A stretch of DNA of 64,000 nucleotides from Parahoeflea alexandrii (GTDB lineage: Bacteria > Pseudomonadota > Alphaproteobacteria > Rhizobiales > Rhizobiaceae): NCBI RefSeq assembly GCF_024105735.1, contig NZ_JAAAML010000004.1, positions 372,001 to 436,000 of the forward strand. The letters are read 5' to 3'. The notes below the pieces were generated by a model, which had not been told where the DNA came from, did no database searches, and saw nothing but the letters and a program-made list of their open reading frames with translations. Each line of letters begins with the position of its first letter. The stretch's first letter is position 1. Position numbers and translations under genes: made by a program. Positions 26,375 through 35,249 of this stretch are shown here, in pieces.

Positions 26375-27601
26375 GTGCAGCAAGACGCGAAAACCAGCGA
26401 CGACCGCGCCACCCCTGCGAGCCAGTCGATGCGAGGGTCGAACCAGAGCGGGCTGCGGGCCTACAACCAGCGCCTGGTGCTGAGCCTTGTCTATACGCAC
26501 GGCAATCTGGCCAAGACCGACATTGCCCGAATGACCGGCCTGTCGGCCCAGACCGGCTCCGTCATCATGAGGGAACTGGAAGCCGAGGACCTGATCGTCA
26601 AGGGCGAACCGATCCGCGGCAGGGTTGGCCAGCCCTCGGTGCCGCTGTCGATCAATCCCGACGGCGCCTTCTTCATCGGGCTGAAGGTCGGGCGGCGCAG
26701 CGCCGAACTTATCCTGATCAATTTTCTCGGCGAACCGAAAACCACGCTGCGCAAGAGCTATCCCTGGCCCACTCCACCCCAGATTATCGAGTTTGTCCGC
26801 GAAGGCATCGAACAGATCATTCAGGGCCTGCCGGCAGGCTTGCGCAACCGGGTGGCGGGTCTGGGAATCGCCACGCCCTTCCAGCTGTGGGACTGGACCG
26901 AGCAGGCTGGCGCGCCGCGCGAGGAAATGGACCTTTGGCGTAACTGCGACCTCAGGGCGGAGCTGGCAAGTTTCAGCAACATGCCGGTCTATCTGCAAAA
27001 CGACGCCACTGCGGCCTGTGCGGCGGAACTGGTATTCGGCCAGCATTCGGGCCTGACAGACTATCTCTATTTCTACATCGGCACCTTTGTCGGCGGCGGC
27101 GTGGTGCTCAACGGCAGCGTCTATTCCGGCCGCACCGGCAATGCCGGCGCGCTGGGGCCGCTGCCGGTTACCGGCCCGGACGGCAAGCCGGTGCAACTGA
27201 TCGACCGCGCCTCGATCATGCTGCTCGAACGCATGCTCAGGGCTGCGGGCCAGGATCCGTCACCGCTCTGGAACAGCCCCGATCACTGGAGCGGGTTCGA
27301 GGCACTCGCCGACGAATGGGTCGGCATCGTCGCCCGCGGCCTGGCACAGGCAATCGTGTCGGCCGCCTCGATCATCGACTTCGAACATGTGATCATCGAT
27401 GGCGGCATTCCGGCCGATGTCCGGGAGAAGCTGGTGGCGGCGACCCGCGCGGAAGTGCAGAACTACGATGTCCGCGGCCTCGATGTACCCACCATCCTGC
27501 CCGGAACCGTGGGGCATCTCGCCCGGGCGCTGGGTGCGGCCAGCCTGCCTTTGTTCGACAAGTACCTGATCGACCGCAATGCCCGGCTCGGCTCCGCCTG
27601 A
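26375..27601 (+). CDS. frcR: ROK-family transcriptional regulator FrcR
   Basis: 408 residues. The N-terminal winged-helix DNA-binding region has LSLVYTHGNLAKTDIARMTGLSAQTGSVIMRELEAEDLI, as in ROK repressors (NagC/Mlc/XylR). The sugar-kinase-like fold follows, with YLYFYIGTFVGGGVVLNGSVYSGRTGNAGALGPLP. The zinc-type ROK Cys motif typical of Mlc/NagC is not visible. GTG 26375 is preceded by GGGAGG at 10 bases; the first 25 residues are unconserved. It is divergent from frcB, matching rhizobial frcR. Likely relieves repression of the fructose operon when sugar is present. Confidence 0.88.
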   Translation: MQQDAKTSDDRATPASQSMRGSNQSGLRAYNQRLVLSLVYTHGNLAKTDIARMTGLSAQTGSVIMRELEAEDLIVKGEPIRGRVGQPSVPLSINPDGAFFIGLKVGRRSAELILINFLGEPKTTLRKSYPWPTPPQIIEFVREGIEQIIQGLPAGLRNRVAGLGIATPFQLWDWTEQAGAPREEMDLWRNCDLRAELASFSNMPVYLQNDATAACAAELVFGQHSGLTDYLYFYIGTFVGGGVVLNGSVYSGRTGNAGALGPLPVTGPDGKPVQLIDRASIMLLERMLRAAGQDPSPLWNSPDHWSGFEALADEWVGIVARGLAQAIVSAASIIDFEHVIIDGGIPADVREKLVAATRAEVQNYDVRGLDVPTILPGTVGHLARALGAASLPLFDKYLIDRNARLGSA

Positions 27602-27616
27602 GCGCAGCCTTCAAGA

Positions 27617-28624
27617 TCAATCGTAGCGCAGGTCGACAGCCTTTCCGCCGAAGATCCTGTAGGCCCAGATAGAGTAGCCCGTGATCACCGGCAGCACGAA
27701 CAAGGTTCCCACCAGAATAATGGCCAGACTTTCCGTGGCGCTCGCAGCCTCGACAATGGTGATCCGGCCCGGCACGACATAGGGGTAGAACGACCAGGCC
27801 AGCCCGGCGAAGCCGAGGCAGAAGATACCCGCCAGGCTGATGAACGGCGCCAGGTTCATCCGGTCGCCCTCAAGCGGCATCCTTCCCGACAGGCGCCAGA
27901 GCCAGACAAACAGAGCCAGCGTGAGCACCGGCAACGGCGCGAGGTAGAGGGTTTCGGGAAAACCGAGCCAGCGTTCCCAGATCCGCTCGCTGGCAAGCGG
28001 CGTGGCAAGCGAGATTGCTGCCATTCCGAGTGCGACGAAGCCGAGCGAGGCGCGCAGCCACGTCACGGCCCGTTTCTGCAGTTCGCCTTCGGTCTTGTGG
28101 ATCAGCCAGGCCGCGCCGATCGCCGCGTAGGCCGCCGCCAGGCAGACGGCAACCAGCAAGGCGAACCCGGCGGCGGCCCAACCGGTATCAAGCCCCAGCA
28201 CATAGAGTCCCAGCATGTAACCCTGCGACAGCGCCGACATCAGCGAACCGGCGAAAAACATCCTGTTCCAGGACGGCTTGGCGCTGAGGCTGACCTTGGC
28301 CCGGAACTCGAAGGCAACACCGCGCAGGATGAGCCCGATCAGCAGCACCGCGACCGGAAAGTAGAGCGTTGTCAGGATAACGCCGTGAGCGACGGGGAAC
28401 GCTACCAGCAGCAGCCCGACCGCGAGCACCAGCCAGGTCTCGTTGGCATCCCAGAACGGGCCGATGGAGGCGACCATCCTGTCCTTCTGGGCGTCGTCGG
28501 CGAAGGGCGAGAGAATACCGATCCCCAGGTCAAAGCCATCGAGGATCACGTAGACAAGGATCGCCACGCCCATCAGGGCGGCAAAGATGTAGGGGAGCGC
28601 AAGCGCCCAGTCGATACCGGTCAT
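27617..28624 (-). CDS. cydB: Cytochrome bd-type ubiquinol oxidase subunit II
   Basis: 335-residue membrane subunit with about eight TM helices. It begins in ALALPYIFAALMGVAILVYVILDGFDLGIGILSPFADD, the usual CydB signature, and has SIGPFWDANETWLVLAVGLLLVAFPVAHG with the family D-x-N-E motif. The ATG at 28624 has GGAAGG upstream. It lies 4 bases after cydA and ends 15 bases from the convergent frcR. No small cydX-type gene is visible downstream in the available space. Confidence 0.95.
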   Translation of the reverse strand: MTGIDWALALPYIFAALMGVAILVYVILDGFDLGIGILSPFADDAQKDRMVASIGPFWDANETWLVLAVGLLLVAFPVAHGVILTTLYFPVAVLLIGLILRGVAFEFRAKVSLSAKPSWNRMFFAGSLMSALSQGYMLGLYVLGLDTGWAAAGFALLVAVCLAAAYAAIGAAWLIHKTEGELQKRAVTWLRASLGFVALGMAAISLATPLASERIWERWLGFPETLYLAPLPVLTLALFVWLWRLSGRMPLEGDRMNLAPFISLAGIFCLGFAGLAWSFYPYVVPGRITIVEAASATESLAIILVGTLFVLPVITGYSIWAYRIFGGKAVDLRYD

Positions 28625-28628
28625 GGTG

Positions 28629-30014
28629 CTACCTTCCCATCCCGAGCACCATTGCCGGATCCGGATCGATGCCGGGATCCTTCACGCTAGGCGGCTGCTG
28701 CGGCGCCTTGGCGGCCTTGAGCGCAAGCGCCACGATGACCGACAGATAGGCGGCGATCAGACCGGCATACACCAGCAGGTAGGCCGCAAGCGTTATCCCC
28801 ACGGAGGTCGCGGGAACCGTAGTGACGGCGTCGGCGGTCTTCAGCACGCCGCTGACCAGCCAGGGTTGGCGGCCGATCTCGGTGGTGTACCAGCCGGCAA
28901 GGGTGGCGACCCAGCCCGACAGGGCCATCGGCACCAGCACATAGGCCAGCGGCCGGTTGATGTCGCCCCGGCGCCAGATCATCCAGCTGCCTATCCAGGC
29001 GACAAAGAGCATGGCGAAGCCGACACCGACCATGATGCGGAAGGCGAAGAAAAGCGGTGTCACCGGAGGGTGCAGCACCGTGCCGTCCTCGGCGACAAAA
29101 TCATTGAGGCCCGGCACCACGCCGTCAATGTCGTGCTTGAGGATCAGGCTGGCACCGCCGGGGATGCCGATCTCGAACCGGTTCTCGCGCGCCTCTTCAT
29201 CGGGGATGGCGAACAGGATCAGCGGCACGCGCGGTCCGGTTTCCCAGTTGCCCTCCATGGCGGCAACCTTCTGGGGCTGGTGCTCGAGCGTGTTGAGACC
29301 ATGCAGGTCGCCGGCAAGAATCTGCAGCGGAATGAGGACCGCGCCGAGCGTCAGGCCGGAGCGCAGCGCCAGCATGTTGGCGCGGCCCCGATCGCCAAAG
29401 AGCCAGCGCAGGGCGGAGAGGCCCGCGACCAGGAAGGCCACCGTCAGGCCCGAAGCCAGCAGCACGTGAACGAGGCGGTAGGGCATGGACGGGTTGAACA
29501 CGATGGCCAGCCAGTCCGTTGCATAGGCGACCCCGTCGCGGATCTCGTAGCCCTGCGGGGTGTGCATCCACGAGTTCAGCACCAGGATCCAGAAGGCCGA
29601 CATTGTGGTGCCGAAGGCGACCAGGAAGGTTGCCAGCGTGTGGACACGACCGGACACGCGGCGGAAGCCGAACAGCATGATGCCGAGGAAGACCGCTTCG
29701 AGAAAGAAGGCGGTCAGCACCTCGTAGGCGAGCAATGGCCCGGCGATGTTGCCAACGCTTTCCATGAAGCCCGGCCAGTTGGTGCCGAACTGGAAGCTCA
29801 TGGTGATGCCGGAGACAACGCCCATGGCAAACGACAGCGCGAAGACCTTCACCCAGAAAAAATAGGCGTCCATGTAGGCCTGGTCACCGGTCCGGTTGAA
29901 GCGGAGGCGGAACCAAAGCAGCAACCAGCCCAGCGCGATGGTGATGGTCGGGAACAGGATGTGAAACGAGATGTTGGCGGCAAACTGGATACGGGACAGC
30001 AGAAGGGTGTCCAT
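28629..30014 (-). CDS. cydA: Cytochrome bd-type ubiquinol oxidase subunit I (short Q-loop, CioA-like)
   Basis: 461-residue haem-binding subunit of a quinol oxidase that reduces oxygen to water without proton pumping. It begins MDTLLLSRIQFAANISFHILFPTITIALGW, and SFQFGTNWPGF and LEAVFLGIMLFGF fit the haem helices. The quinol-site segment HQPQKVAAMEGNWE retains the Lys and Glu. GWYTTEIGRQPWLVSGVLKTADAVT is the motif of the short-loop, CioA (cyanide-insensitive) group, and the length (461 rather than about 520) agrees. ATG 30014 is preceded by GGAAA; the extension upstream to 30158 has no family residues. Divergent from sitA. No FNR-like box was seen. Confidence 0.93.
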   Translation of the reverse strand: MDTLLLSRIQFAANISFHILFPTITIALGWLLLWFRLRFNRTGDQAYMDAYFFWVKVFALSFAMGVVSGITMSFQFGTNWPGFMESVGNIAGPLLAYEVLTAFFLEAVFLGIMLFGFRRVSGRVHTLATFLVAFGTTMSAFWILVLNSWMHTPQGYEIRDGVAYATDWLAIVFNPSMPYRLVHVLLASGLTVAFLVAGLSALRWLFGDRGRANMLALRSGLTLGAVLIPLQILAGDLHGLNTLEHQPQKVAAMEGNWETGPRVPLILFAIPDEEARENRFEIGIPGGASLILKHDIDGVVPGLNDFVAEDGTVLHPPVTPLFFAFRIMVGVGFAMLFVAWIGSWMIWRRGDINRPLAYVLVPMALSGWVATLAGWYTTEIGRQPWLVSGVLKTADAVTTVPATSVGITLAAYLLVYAGLIAAYLSVIVALALKAAKAPQQPPSVKDPGIDPDPAMVLGMGR

Positions 30015-30118
30015 GGCGGTTTCCTTTCGGTTGCCACGAATCTGGGGCGCTCCCGGACGCAGATAAGATGACATTCCGCCGCAGCGCAGCAAACCCGTGG
30101 CGAGGAGCGGAGATGGCT

Positions 30119-30191
30119 TTTTGCGAATGATTTGCAAAAGCATTGACAATGGCAGCAATGCGCATAGATTGCCTCTTGCAAACCATTCGCA
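30119..30191 (+). promoter_or_regulatory. sitA promoter with two Mur/Fur-type boxes
   Basis: Box 1 pairs TTTTGCGAA (30119-30127) with TTTGCAAAA (30131-30139), an almost perfect palindrome. Box 2 pairs TGCAAA (30177-30182) with TTCGCA (30186-30191). Between them are a consensus -35 TTGACA (30143-30148) and a -10-like TAGATT (30165-30170), 16 bases apart. In rhizobia Mur represses sitABCD by binding such TGCAAAT/ATTTGCA-type sites, so manganese-dependent repression is expected. Confidence 0.7.
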
Positions 30192-30202
30192 GGAAGGGAT
30201 CT

Positions 30203-31093
30203 ATGCGTATCTTCGCAATTCTGGGACTTCTCATGGCGTTCAGCCTTGGACCGGCAACATCGGCGCTGGCGCAAATCAAGGTTCTGACCTCGTTTACCGT
30301 CTTCGCCGACATGGCCCGCAATGTCGCCGGAGAACATGCCGAAGTGGTCTCGATCACCCGCGAGGGCGCCGAGATCCACATGTTCCGCCCCACGCCGGGC
30401 GACATCAAGCGCGGGCTTGGCGCCGATGTGGTGCTGTGGAACGGGCTGGGACTGGAAACCTGGTTCGAACGCTATCTGGAAAATCTCGGCGACGTGAAGG
30501 CCTATGTCCTGTCCGATGGCATCGAACCGATCAGCATCGGGGACGGCCCCTATGAAGGCCGGGCCAACCCGCATGCCTGGATGTCTCCAGGCAATGCCAT
30601 GATCTATGTCGACAACATCGTCCGCGCACTGTCGGAAACCGATCCGGACAACGCCGCTGCCTACAGGGCGAACGGCGAAGCCTACAAAGCAGAGATCACC
30701 GCGACCTTCGAACCGATCCGCGCTTCCATTGAAGCCCTTCCGGAGGAGCGGCGCTGGCTGGTCTCCTCAGAAGCGGCGTTCTCCTACCTGGCGCGGGATT
30801 TCGGCCTGAAGGAAGCCTCGATCTGGGCGATCAACGCCGACAGCCAGGGCTCGCCGCAGCAGGTGCGCCGCATCATCGACCTGATGCGCGACAACCAGAT
30901 CCCGGTGATCTTTTCAGAAAGCACGGTCTCGCCAAAACCGGCCGAGCAGGTAGCACGGGAAACCGGGGCGGCCTATGGCGGCGTGCTCTACGTGGATTCG
31001 CTGTCGACGCCCGACGGGCCGGTTCCAACCTATCTCGACCTGCTCAGGGTGACATCGGAAACAATCGTCACCGGACTGACGGCCAAACCATGA
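30203..31093 (+). CDS. sitA: Manganese/iron ABC transporter substrate-binding protein SitA
   Basis: 296-residue cluster A-I metal-binding protein. The signal peptide [23 protein letters not shown] precedes [20 protein letters not shown]. Metal ligands expected for the Mn-type family are visible: His in [11 protein letters not shown], His in [10 protein letters not shown], Glu in [14 protein letters not shown] and Asp in LYVDSLS. The Glu rather than His favours Mn/Fe over Zn. ATG 30203 follows AGGAAGG. First gene of sitABCD; its end overlaps sitB at ATGA. Regulated probably by Mur via the boxes upstream. Confidence 0.93.
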   Translation: MRIFAILGLLMAFSLGPATSALAQIKVLTSFTVFADMARNVAGEHAEVVSITREGAEIHMFRPTPGDIKRGLGADVVLWNGLGLETWFERYLENLGDVKAYVLSDGIEPISIGDGPYEGRANPHAWMSPGNAMIYVDNIVRALSETDPDNAAAYRANGEAYKAEITATFEPIRASIEALPEERRWLVSSEAAFSYLARDFGLKEASIWAINADSQGSPQQVRRIIDLMRDNQIPVIFSESTVSPKPAEQVARETGAAYGGVLYVDSLSTPDGPVPTYLDLLRVTSETIVTGLTAKP

Positions 31094-32001
31094 ATGCTCC
31101 CGCCCCCGTTGGCATGCAGACTGCCCCGATGACCGGCCTCGACGTGCACGATGTCTCGGTGATCTACCGCAACGGCAACAAGGCGCTCGACGGCGCCTCG
31201 TTTTCGGTTCCGAAAGGCTCGATCACGGCGCTGGTCGGCATCAATGGCAGCGGCAAGTCGACGCTGTTCAAGTCGCTGATGGGCTTCGTGCCGATTGCCG
31301 GCGGCGAGATCAGCATTATGGGGCTTTCGGTAAAGCAGGCGCTCGGCCGCAATCTCGTGGCCTACGTGCCGCAGGCCGAGGAGATCGACTGGTCGTTTCC
31401 CGTCCTGGTCGAAGACGTTGTGATGATGGGCCGCTACGGCCACATGAATTTCCTGCGCATGACGCGGCCCGCCGACCGCACAGCGGTCAACGAGGCGCTC
31501 GAGCGCGTCGGCATGCAGGCCTTCCGCAAGCGCCAGATCGGTGAACTCTCCGGCGGGCAGAAGAAGCGTGTCTTCCTGGCCCGGGCGCTGGCCCAGGAGG
31601 GCCAGGTCATCCTGCTCGACGAGCCCTTCACCGGCGTTGACGTGACCACCGAGAACCAGATCATCGAGCTGCTCAAGGATCTGCGCGCGGAAGGCCGGGT
31701 GATGCTGGTCTCGACCCACAATCTCGGCAGCGTGCCCGAATTCTGCGACCGGGCGGTGCTGATCAACCGCTCCGTCCTGGCCGAGGGACCGACCGGTGAG
31801 GTCTTCACCCAGAAGAACCTGCAGAAGGCCTTTGGCGGCGTGCTCAGGCATTTCGTGCTGGGCGGACAGGACCTGCACGACGATGACGACCGGCGCCAGG
31901 TCACGGTTCTCACCGACGACGAGCGGCCCTTCGTTATCTATGGCGAGGCCGAACGCAAGGCCCGCAAGGGTAAACCCAAGGGCAGCGGGGAGACACCCTG
32001 A
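31090..32001 (+). CDS. sitB: Manganese/iron ABC transporter ATPase SitB
   Basis: 303 residues. Walker A is [15 protein letters not shown], signature [17 protein letters not shown], Walker [13 protein letters not shown] and H-loop [10 protein letters not shown]. The segment [28 protein letters not shown] is typical of metal-type ATPases. The C-terminal 50 residues are basic ([13 protein letters not shown]) and unconserved. Overlaps sitA by ATGA and sitC by TGATG. Confidence 0.94.
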   Translation: MNAPAPVGMQTAPMTGLDVHDVSVIYRNGNKALDGASFSVPKGSITALVGINGSGKSTLFKSLMGFVPIAGGEISIMGLSVKQALGRNLVAYVPQAEEIDWSFPVLVEDVVMMGRYGHMNFLRMTRPADRTAVNEALERVGMQAFRKRQIGELSGGQKKRVFLARALAQEGQVILLDEPFTGVDVTTENQIIELLKDLRAEGRVMLVSTHNLGSVPEFCDRAVLINRSVLAEGPTGEVFTQKNLQKAFGGVLRHFVLGGQDLHDDDDRRQVTVLTDDERPFVIYGEAERKARKGKPKGSGETP

Positions 32002-32864
32002 TGAGCTGGCTGCTCGAGCCATTCAGCTACGGCTACATGGTCAACGCCATGTGGGTGTCGGCGCTGACCGGGGCGATCTGCGCGTTTCTGTCGTGCTACC
32101 TGATGCTCAAGGGCTGGTCGCTGATCGGCGACGCGCTGTCGCACTCGATCGTGCCGGGCGTGGCCGGCGCCTACATGCTGGGCCTGCCGTTTGCGGCGGG
32201 CGCCTTTCTCGCCGGAGGCTTGGCCGCCGCCGCCATGCTCGCCATCCGCTCGCGCACACGGCTGCGCGAGGATGCGATCATCGGCATGATCTTCGTCTCG
32301 TTCTTCGCGCTCGGGCTATTCATGGTGTCGATCTCGCCGACGCCGATCAATGTGCAGACCATCGTGCTTGGCAATGTGCTGGCAATCACGCCGTCGGATT
32401 CGCTGCAGCTGATCATCATCGGCGCGGTCACGCTGACGGTGCTCACGCTGATCTGGAAGGACCTTATGCTGGTGTTCTTCGACGAGAGCCACGCCCGCAC
32501 CATCGGCATCCGCGCCGACCTATTGAAGGGGGTGTTCTTCACCTTGCTGGCGGCCTCCACCGTGGCTGCGATGCAGACCGTCGGCGCCTTCCTGGTGATC
32601 GCGCTGGTGGTGACGCCGGGCGCCACCGCCTACCTCATCACCGACCGGTTTCCGCGGCTGATCGTCATTGCCGTGGCGATCGGCTCGATCACCTCGTTTG
32701 TCGGGGTGTATCTCAGCTATTTCCTCGACGGCGCAACCGGCGGCGTGGTGATCATGCTGCAGACCGGGCTGTTCCTCCTGGCCTTCCTGTTTGCGCCCCG
32801 GCACGGGATCCTGGCGCAGCGGGCCAGGGCGCGCGGCGCAAGCCCCGAGACGGGAGCTGCCTGA
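32001..32864 (+). CDS. sitC: Manganese/iron ABC transporter permease SitC
   Basis: 287-residue ABC-3 family permease, about eight TM. Conserved stretches are AICAFLSCYLMLKGWSLIGDALSHSIVPGVAGAY and AMQTVGAFLVIALVVTPGATAYLITDRFPRL, the two marked sequence blocks of the family. It is homologous to the following SitD, with which it forms the membrane channel. Stop and next start overlap by one base. Confidence 0.94.
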   Translation: MSWLLEPFSYGYMVNAMWVSALTGAICAFLSCYLMLKGWSLIGDALSHSIVPGVAGAYMLGLPFAAGAFLAGGLAAAAMLAIRSRTRLREDAIIGMIFVSFFALGLFMVSISPTPINVQTIVLGNVLAITPSDSLQLIIIGAVTLTVLTLIWKDLMLVFFDESHARTIGIRADLLKGVFFTLLAASTVAAMQTVGAFLVIALVVTPGATAYLITDRFPRLIVIAVAIGSITSFVGVYLSYFLDGATGGVVIMLQTGLFLLAFLFAPRHGILAQRARARGASPETGAA

Positions 32865-33712
32865 TGGACGTGATCCTCGACTTCTTCATCGATCCGTTCC
32901 GCTTCGCCTACATGCAGAAGGCGTTCCTGATCACCTTCCTGATCGCGCTGCCGATGGCGGCGATGAGCTCGCTGATGGTGCTCAAGGGCTGGTCGCTTTT
33001 GGGCGATGCGATGAGCCACGCGGTGCTGCCGGGCATCGTCATGGCCTATATCGCCGGCCTGCCGCTGGTGATCGGCGCCTTTGCCGCAGGCCTGTTCTGC
33101 GCGGTCGCAACCGGCTGGCTCAACGCCAACAGCCGGGTCAAGGAAGACACGGTGATGGGCATCGTGTTTTCCGGCATGTTCGGCTTAGGCATCGTGCTGC
33201 ATGTCAGCGTCCGCTCAAGCCTGCATCTCGACCACATCCTGTTCGGCGACATGCTCGGCGTTGCCTGGTCGGACATCGGCGCGACCGCCATCCTGGCTGC
33301 CGTGTGCGGCGGGTTCCTGCTGATCAAGTGGCGCGATCTCGTCGCCCAGGCCTTCGACGAGCTGCATGCGCGCGCCATCGGGCTCAAGACCGGATGGCTG
33401 CATTATGGGCTGCTGACGGCCATCGCGCTGATGATCGTCGCCAGCCTGAAAGCCGTCGGCATCATCCTGTCGATCGCGCTGCTGGTGGCGCCCGGCGCCA
33501 TTGCCTTTCTGGTCGCCCGCACCTTCGCCGGCATGCTCACGGTCGCCGTCGGATCGGTGATGCTGTCGGCACTGATCGGCATCTTCGCCAGCTACCACAT
33601 CGACAGCGAACCGGCGCCGACCATGGTGCTGATGATGACCGGGCTGTTCGTGGTGGCGCTGGTGGTGAGCCAGGTGCGGGATTTGAGGATGAGAAGGGTG
33701 GCCGGGGGGTAG
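32864..33712 (+). CDS. sitD: Manganese/iron ABC transporter permease SitD
   Basis: 282 residues, a second ABC-3 permease: ALPMAAMSSLMVLKGWSLLGDAMSHAVLPGIVMAY and LKAVGIILSIALLVAPGAIAFLVARTFAGM. The true start is ATG 32864 (MDVILDFFIDPFRF), overlapping sitC. The open frame extends upstream to 31796 only because it shadows sitB and sitC in another frame. Last gene of the operon; the terminal LRMRRVAGG tail is basic. No clear terminator follows. Confidence 0.94.
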   Translation: MDVILDFFIDPFRFAYMQKAFLITFLIALPMAAMSSLMVLKGWSLLGDAMSHAVLPGIVMAYIAGLPLVIGAFAAGLFCAVATGWLNANSRVKEDTVMGIVFSGMFGLGIVLHVSVRSSLHLDHILFGDMLGVAWSDIGATAILAAVCGGFLLIKWRDLVAQAFDELHARAIGLKTGWLHYGLLTAIALMIVASLKAVGIILSIALLVAPGAIAFLVARTFAGMLTVAVGSVMLSALIGIFASYHIDSEPAPTMVLMMTGLFVVALVVSQVRDLRMRRVAGG

Positions 33713-33842
33713 GCAACTGCTGTTCGTGCGGCACCGAAGGGTTTTCGTTGCCGCTTGTCGTGGCGTTCGAAAACTCATGGCGACTTTTTTCCAACGATTT
33801 GTGCGACCCTAGGTCTCAGCGAGATTTTCCACCAGATGCCAA

Positions 33843-35249
33843 GTGCAAACAACGATATTTGTCGGCGTGCATGCTTTAGCTCGGAGAATTGTCCGGTTTG
33901 TAAATACTTCGCGATCAGCTAAGGTAATTGCGAAACATACAATATCCCACCTCAAAACGGAGAACGGTTTGCAACCCGTTTATTTTGCTCATGGGTATAG
34001 GGAGCGGGAAGCACCATTCGCGGCTTTCTTTGGAAAGCTGTTGAGAAAACAGTCATTGCTACCCAGTCTCGATCCGCCTTCAGAAAGCGTTAACGCCGCT
34101 AAACTCGAACGCCATTTGCGCTACACCAAAGGGCTGGTTGCGATAGTTTCGAACCGCGACAGCGCTGTGTCCCCCCATATTCGTTTCGAAATAAATATGT
34201 CGATACGGATGGGACAGCCGCTGCTTGTTTTCTTTGAAGATACACTCTCCCCAGACATGTTTCCTAAACAGATTCCTAAACGTCGCTTCTCCGCGACTTC
34301 TTACTTTCGGGAAGTTCGAGAACACCTACATGCAATATCAAGTCTAGAAGACTATATTGGGCGGGAGAACATCCCAAAATTCGTTTCACCAAATGACCAC
34401 AGAACTTGCCTTCTTCTCGGCTTCGGACAGAGTTCTACGCCGTACCATGATCTTATTTTGACACTAATTAAATCCAAAGGTTATTCTGCCATTAGAATTC
34501 CAATTGAGAACACAAGCCCTCCTATCGATGAAACAATGATGGCAGAAGTTAGATCTGCCGATCTAGCGATTGCTTTCTTAGATGAAAGGGATCCATCCAG
34601 CATGTATCATTTGGGGCTTGCCCAGTCTTGCATGGTCCCCACAATTCTATTGACAACCCACCAAAATAGACCGCTAAATCATTTAGTTCCTCAGGAGTAT
34701 CAACGCCTATACCTTGATTCAAAAAATACCGCTGAAGGATTCATAAAAATAGAACAGCAAATAAATCTATTCGAAGAGGATTTTGTGAGCCTTGATAGCG
34801 ATTCCGAGGCGGACCAGTATGCTAACCAACTGGCAAGCATCTCCTCACATTCTGGTGAGTATACGGAAGAAACACGGCTAACAATAATTAGGGAGCTAAC
34901 GATGGGTGACAAATACACAACTGGCCAGGCAGGTGCAGTCGGTCCGGGAGCATTCTCAACCGGCAACACATTCAATCAAATTTGGCAGCAACATTCTGAG
35001 AGTATTGACCTTCCGACACTTGTGGCGGAGCTGGGGCAGCTTCGGGAAGCTATGCGGGCTGAGGCTCAAAGTCCGGAACATGATGTGGCGCTTGGTGCAG
35101 TCGCTTCTGCGCAATCAGCCGCGGAAAATGGGGACGGTCCCGGCGCGCTTTCTCACCTTAAGAGTGCAGGAAAATGGGCTTTGGATGTAGCCACAAAAAT
35201 CGGCGTCAACGTTGCAACGGCTGCCATCAAATCAGCTACCGGTATTTGA
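33843..35249 (+). CDS. AT-rich orphan gene: two TIR/deoxyribosyltransferase-like domains plus C-terminal Gly-rich helical module
   Basis: 468 residues from GTG 33843; a TTG at 33969 with GGAGAA upstream may be the true start. Segment 1 (about 45-140) is TIR-like: PVYFAHGYREREAPFAAFFGKLL, KGLVAIVSNRDS, FEINMSIRMGQPLLVFFED. Segment 2 (about 185-290) is like nucleoside-deoxyribosyltransferase folds: CLLLGFGQSSTPYHDLIL, RSADLAIAFLDERDPSSMYHLGLA, VPTILLTTHQ. An acidic linker leads to a C-terminal module from residue 354: MGDKYTTGQAGAVGPGAFSTGN, then helices with KWALDVATKIGVNVATAA. Such modules are seen in bacterial conflict proteins. Codons are AT-rich, unlike neighbours (19 of 60 bases are G/C at 34441-34500), a sign of transfer. 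Function not known; immune effector is the leading inference. Confidence 0.8.
   Translation: MQTTIFVGVHALARRIVRFVNTSRSAKVIAKHTISHLKTENGLQPVYFAHGYREREAPFAAFFGKLLRKQSLLPSLDPPSESVNAAKLERHLRYTKGLVAIVSNRDSAVSPHIRFEINMSIRMGQPLLVFFEDTLSPDMFPKQIPKRRFSATSYFREVREHLHAISSLEDYIGRENIPKFVSPNDHRTCLLLGFGQSSTPYHDLILTLIKSKGYSAIRIPIENTSPPIDETMMAEVRSADLAIAFLDERDPSSMYHLGLAQSCMVPTILLTTHQNRPLNHLVPQEYQRLYLDSKNTAEGFIKIEQQINLFEEDFVSLDSDSEADQYANQLASISSHSGEYTEETRLTIIRELTMGDKYTTGQAGAVGPGAFSTGNTFNQIWQQHSESIDLPTLVAELGQLREAMRAEAQSPEHDVALGAVASAQSAAENGDGPGALSHLKSAGKWALDVATKIGVNVATAAIKSATGI
34889..34904 (+). promoter_or_regulatory. Internal ribosome-binding site and in-frame ATG
   Basis: AGGGAG (34890-34895) lies six bases before an in-frame ATG (34902) inside the orphan gene. 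Translation from it would give the 115-residue C-terminal module alone. The spacing is ideal and the match better than at either candidate start of the full-length protein. Confidence 0.6.

Noticed and set aside
28623-30071. 482-residue open frame antisense to cydA
   Set aside because: It is the reverse frame of cydA, with low-complexity His/Gln/Arg/Asp composition and no ribosome-binding site.
30015-30118. FNR/FixK-type box upstream of cydA
   Set aside because: No TTGAT-N4-ATCAA-like sequence is present in the cydA leader.
31796-33712. 638-residue frame ending with SitD
   Set aside because: Only the last 282 residues from ATG 32864 match the permease family; the upstream part reads through sitB/sitC in the wrong frame.
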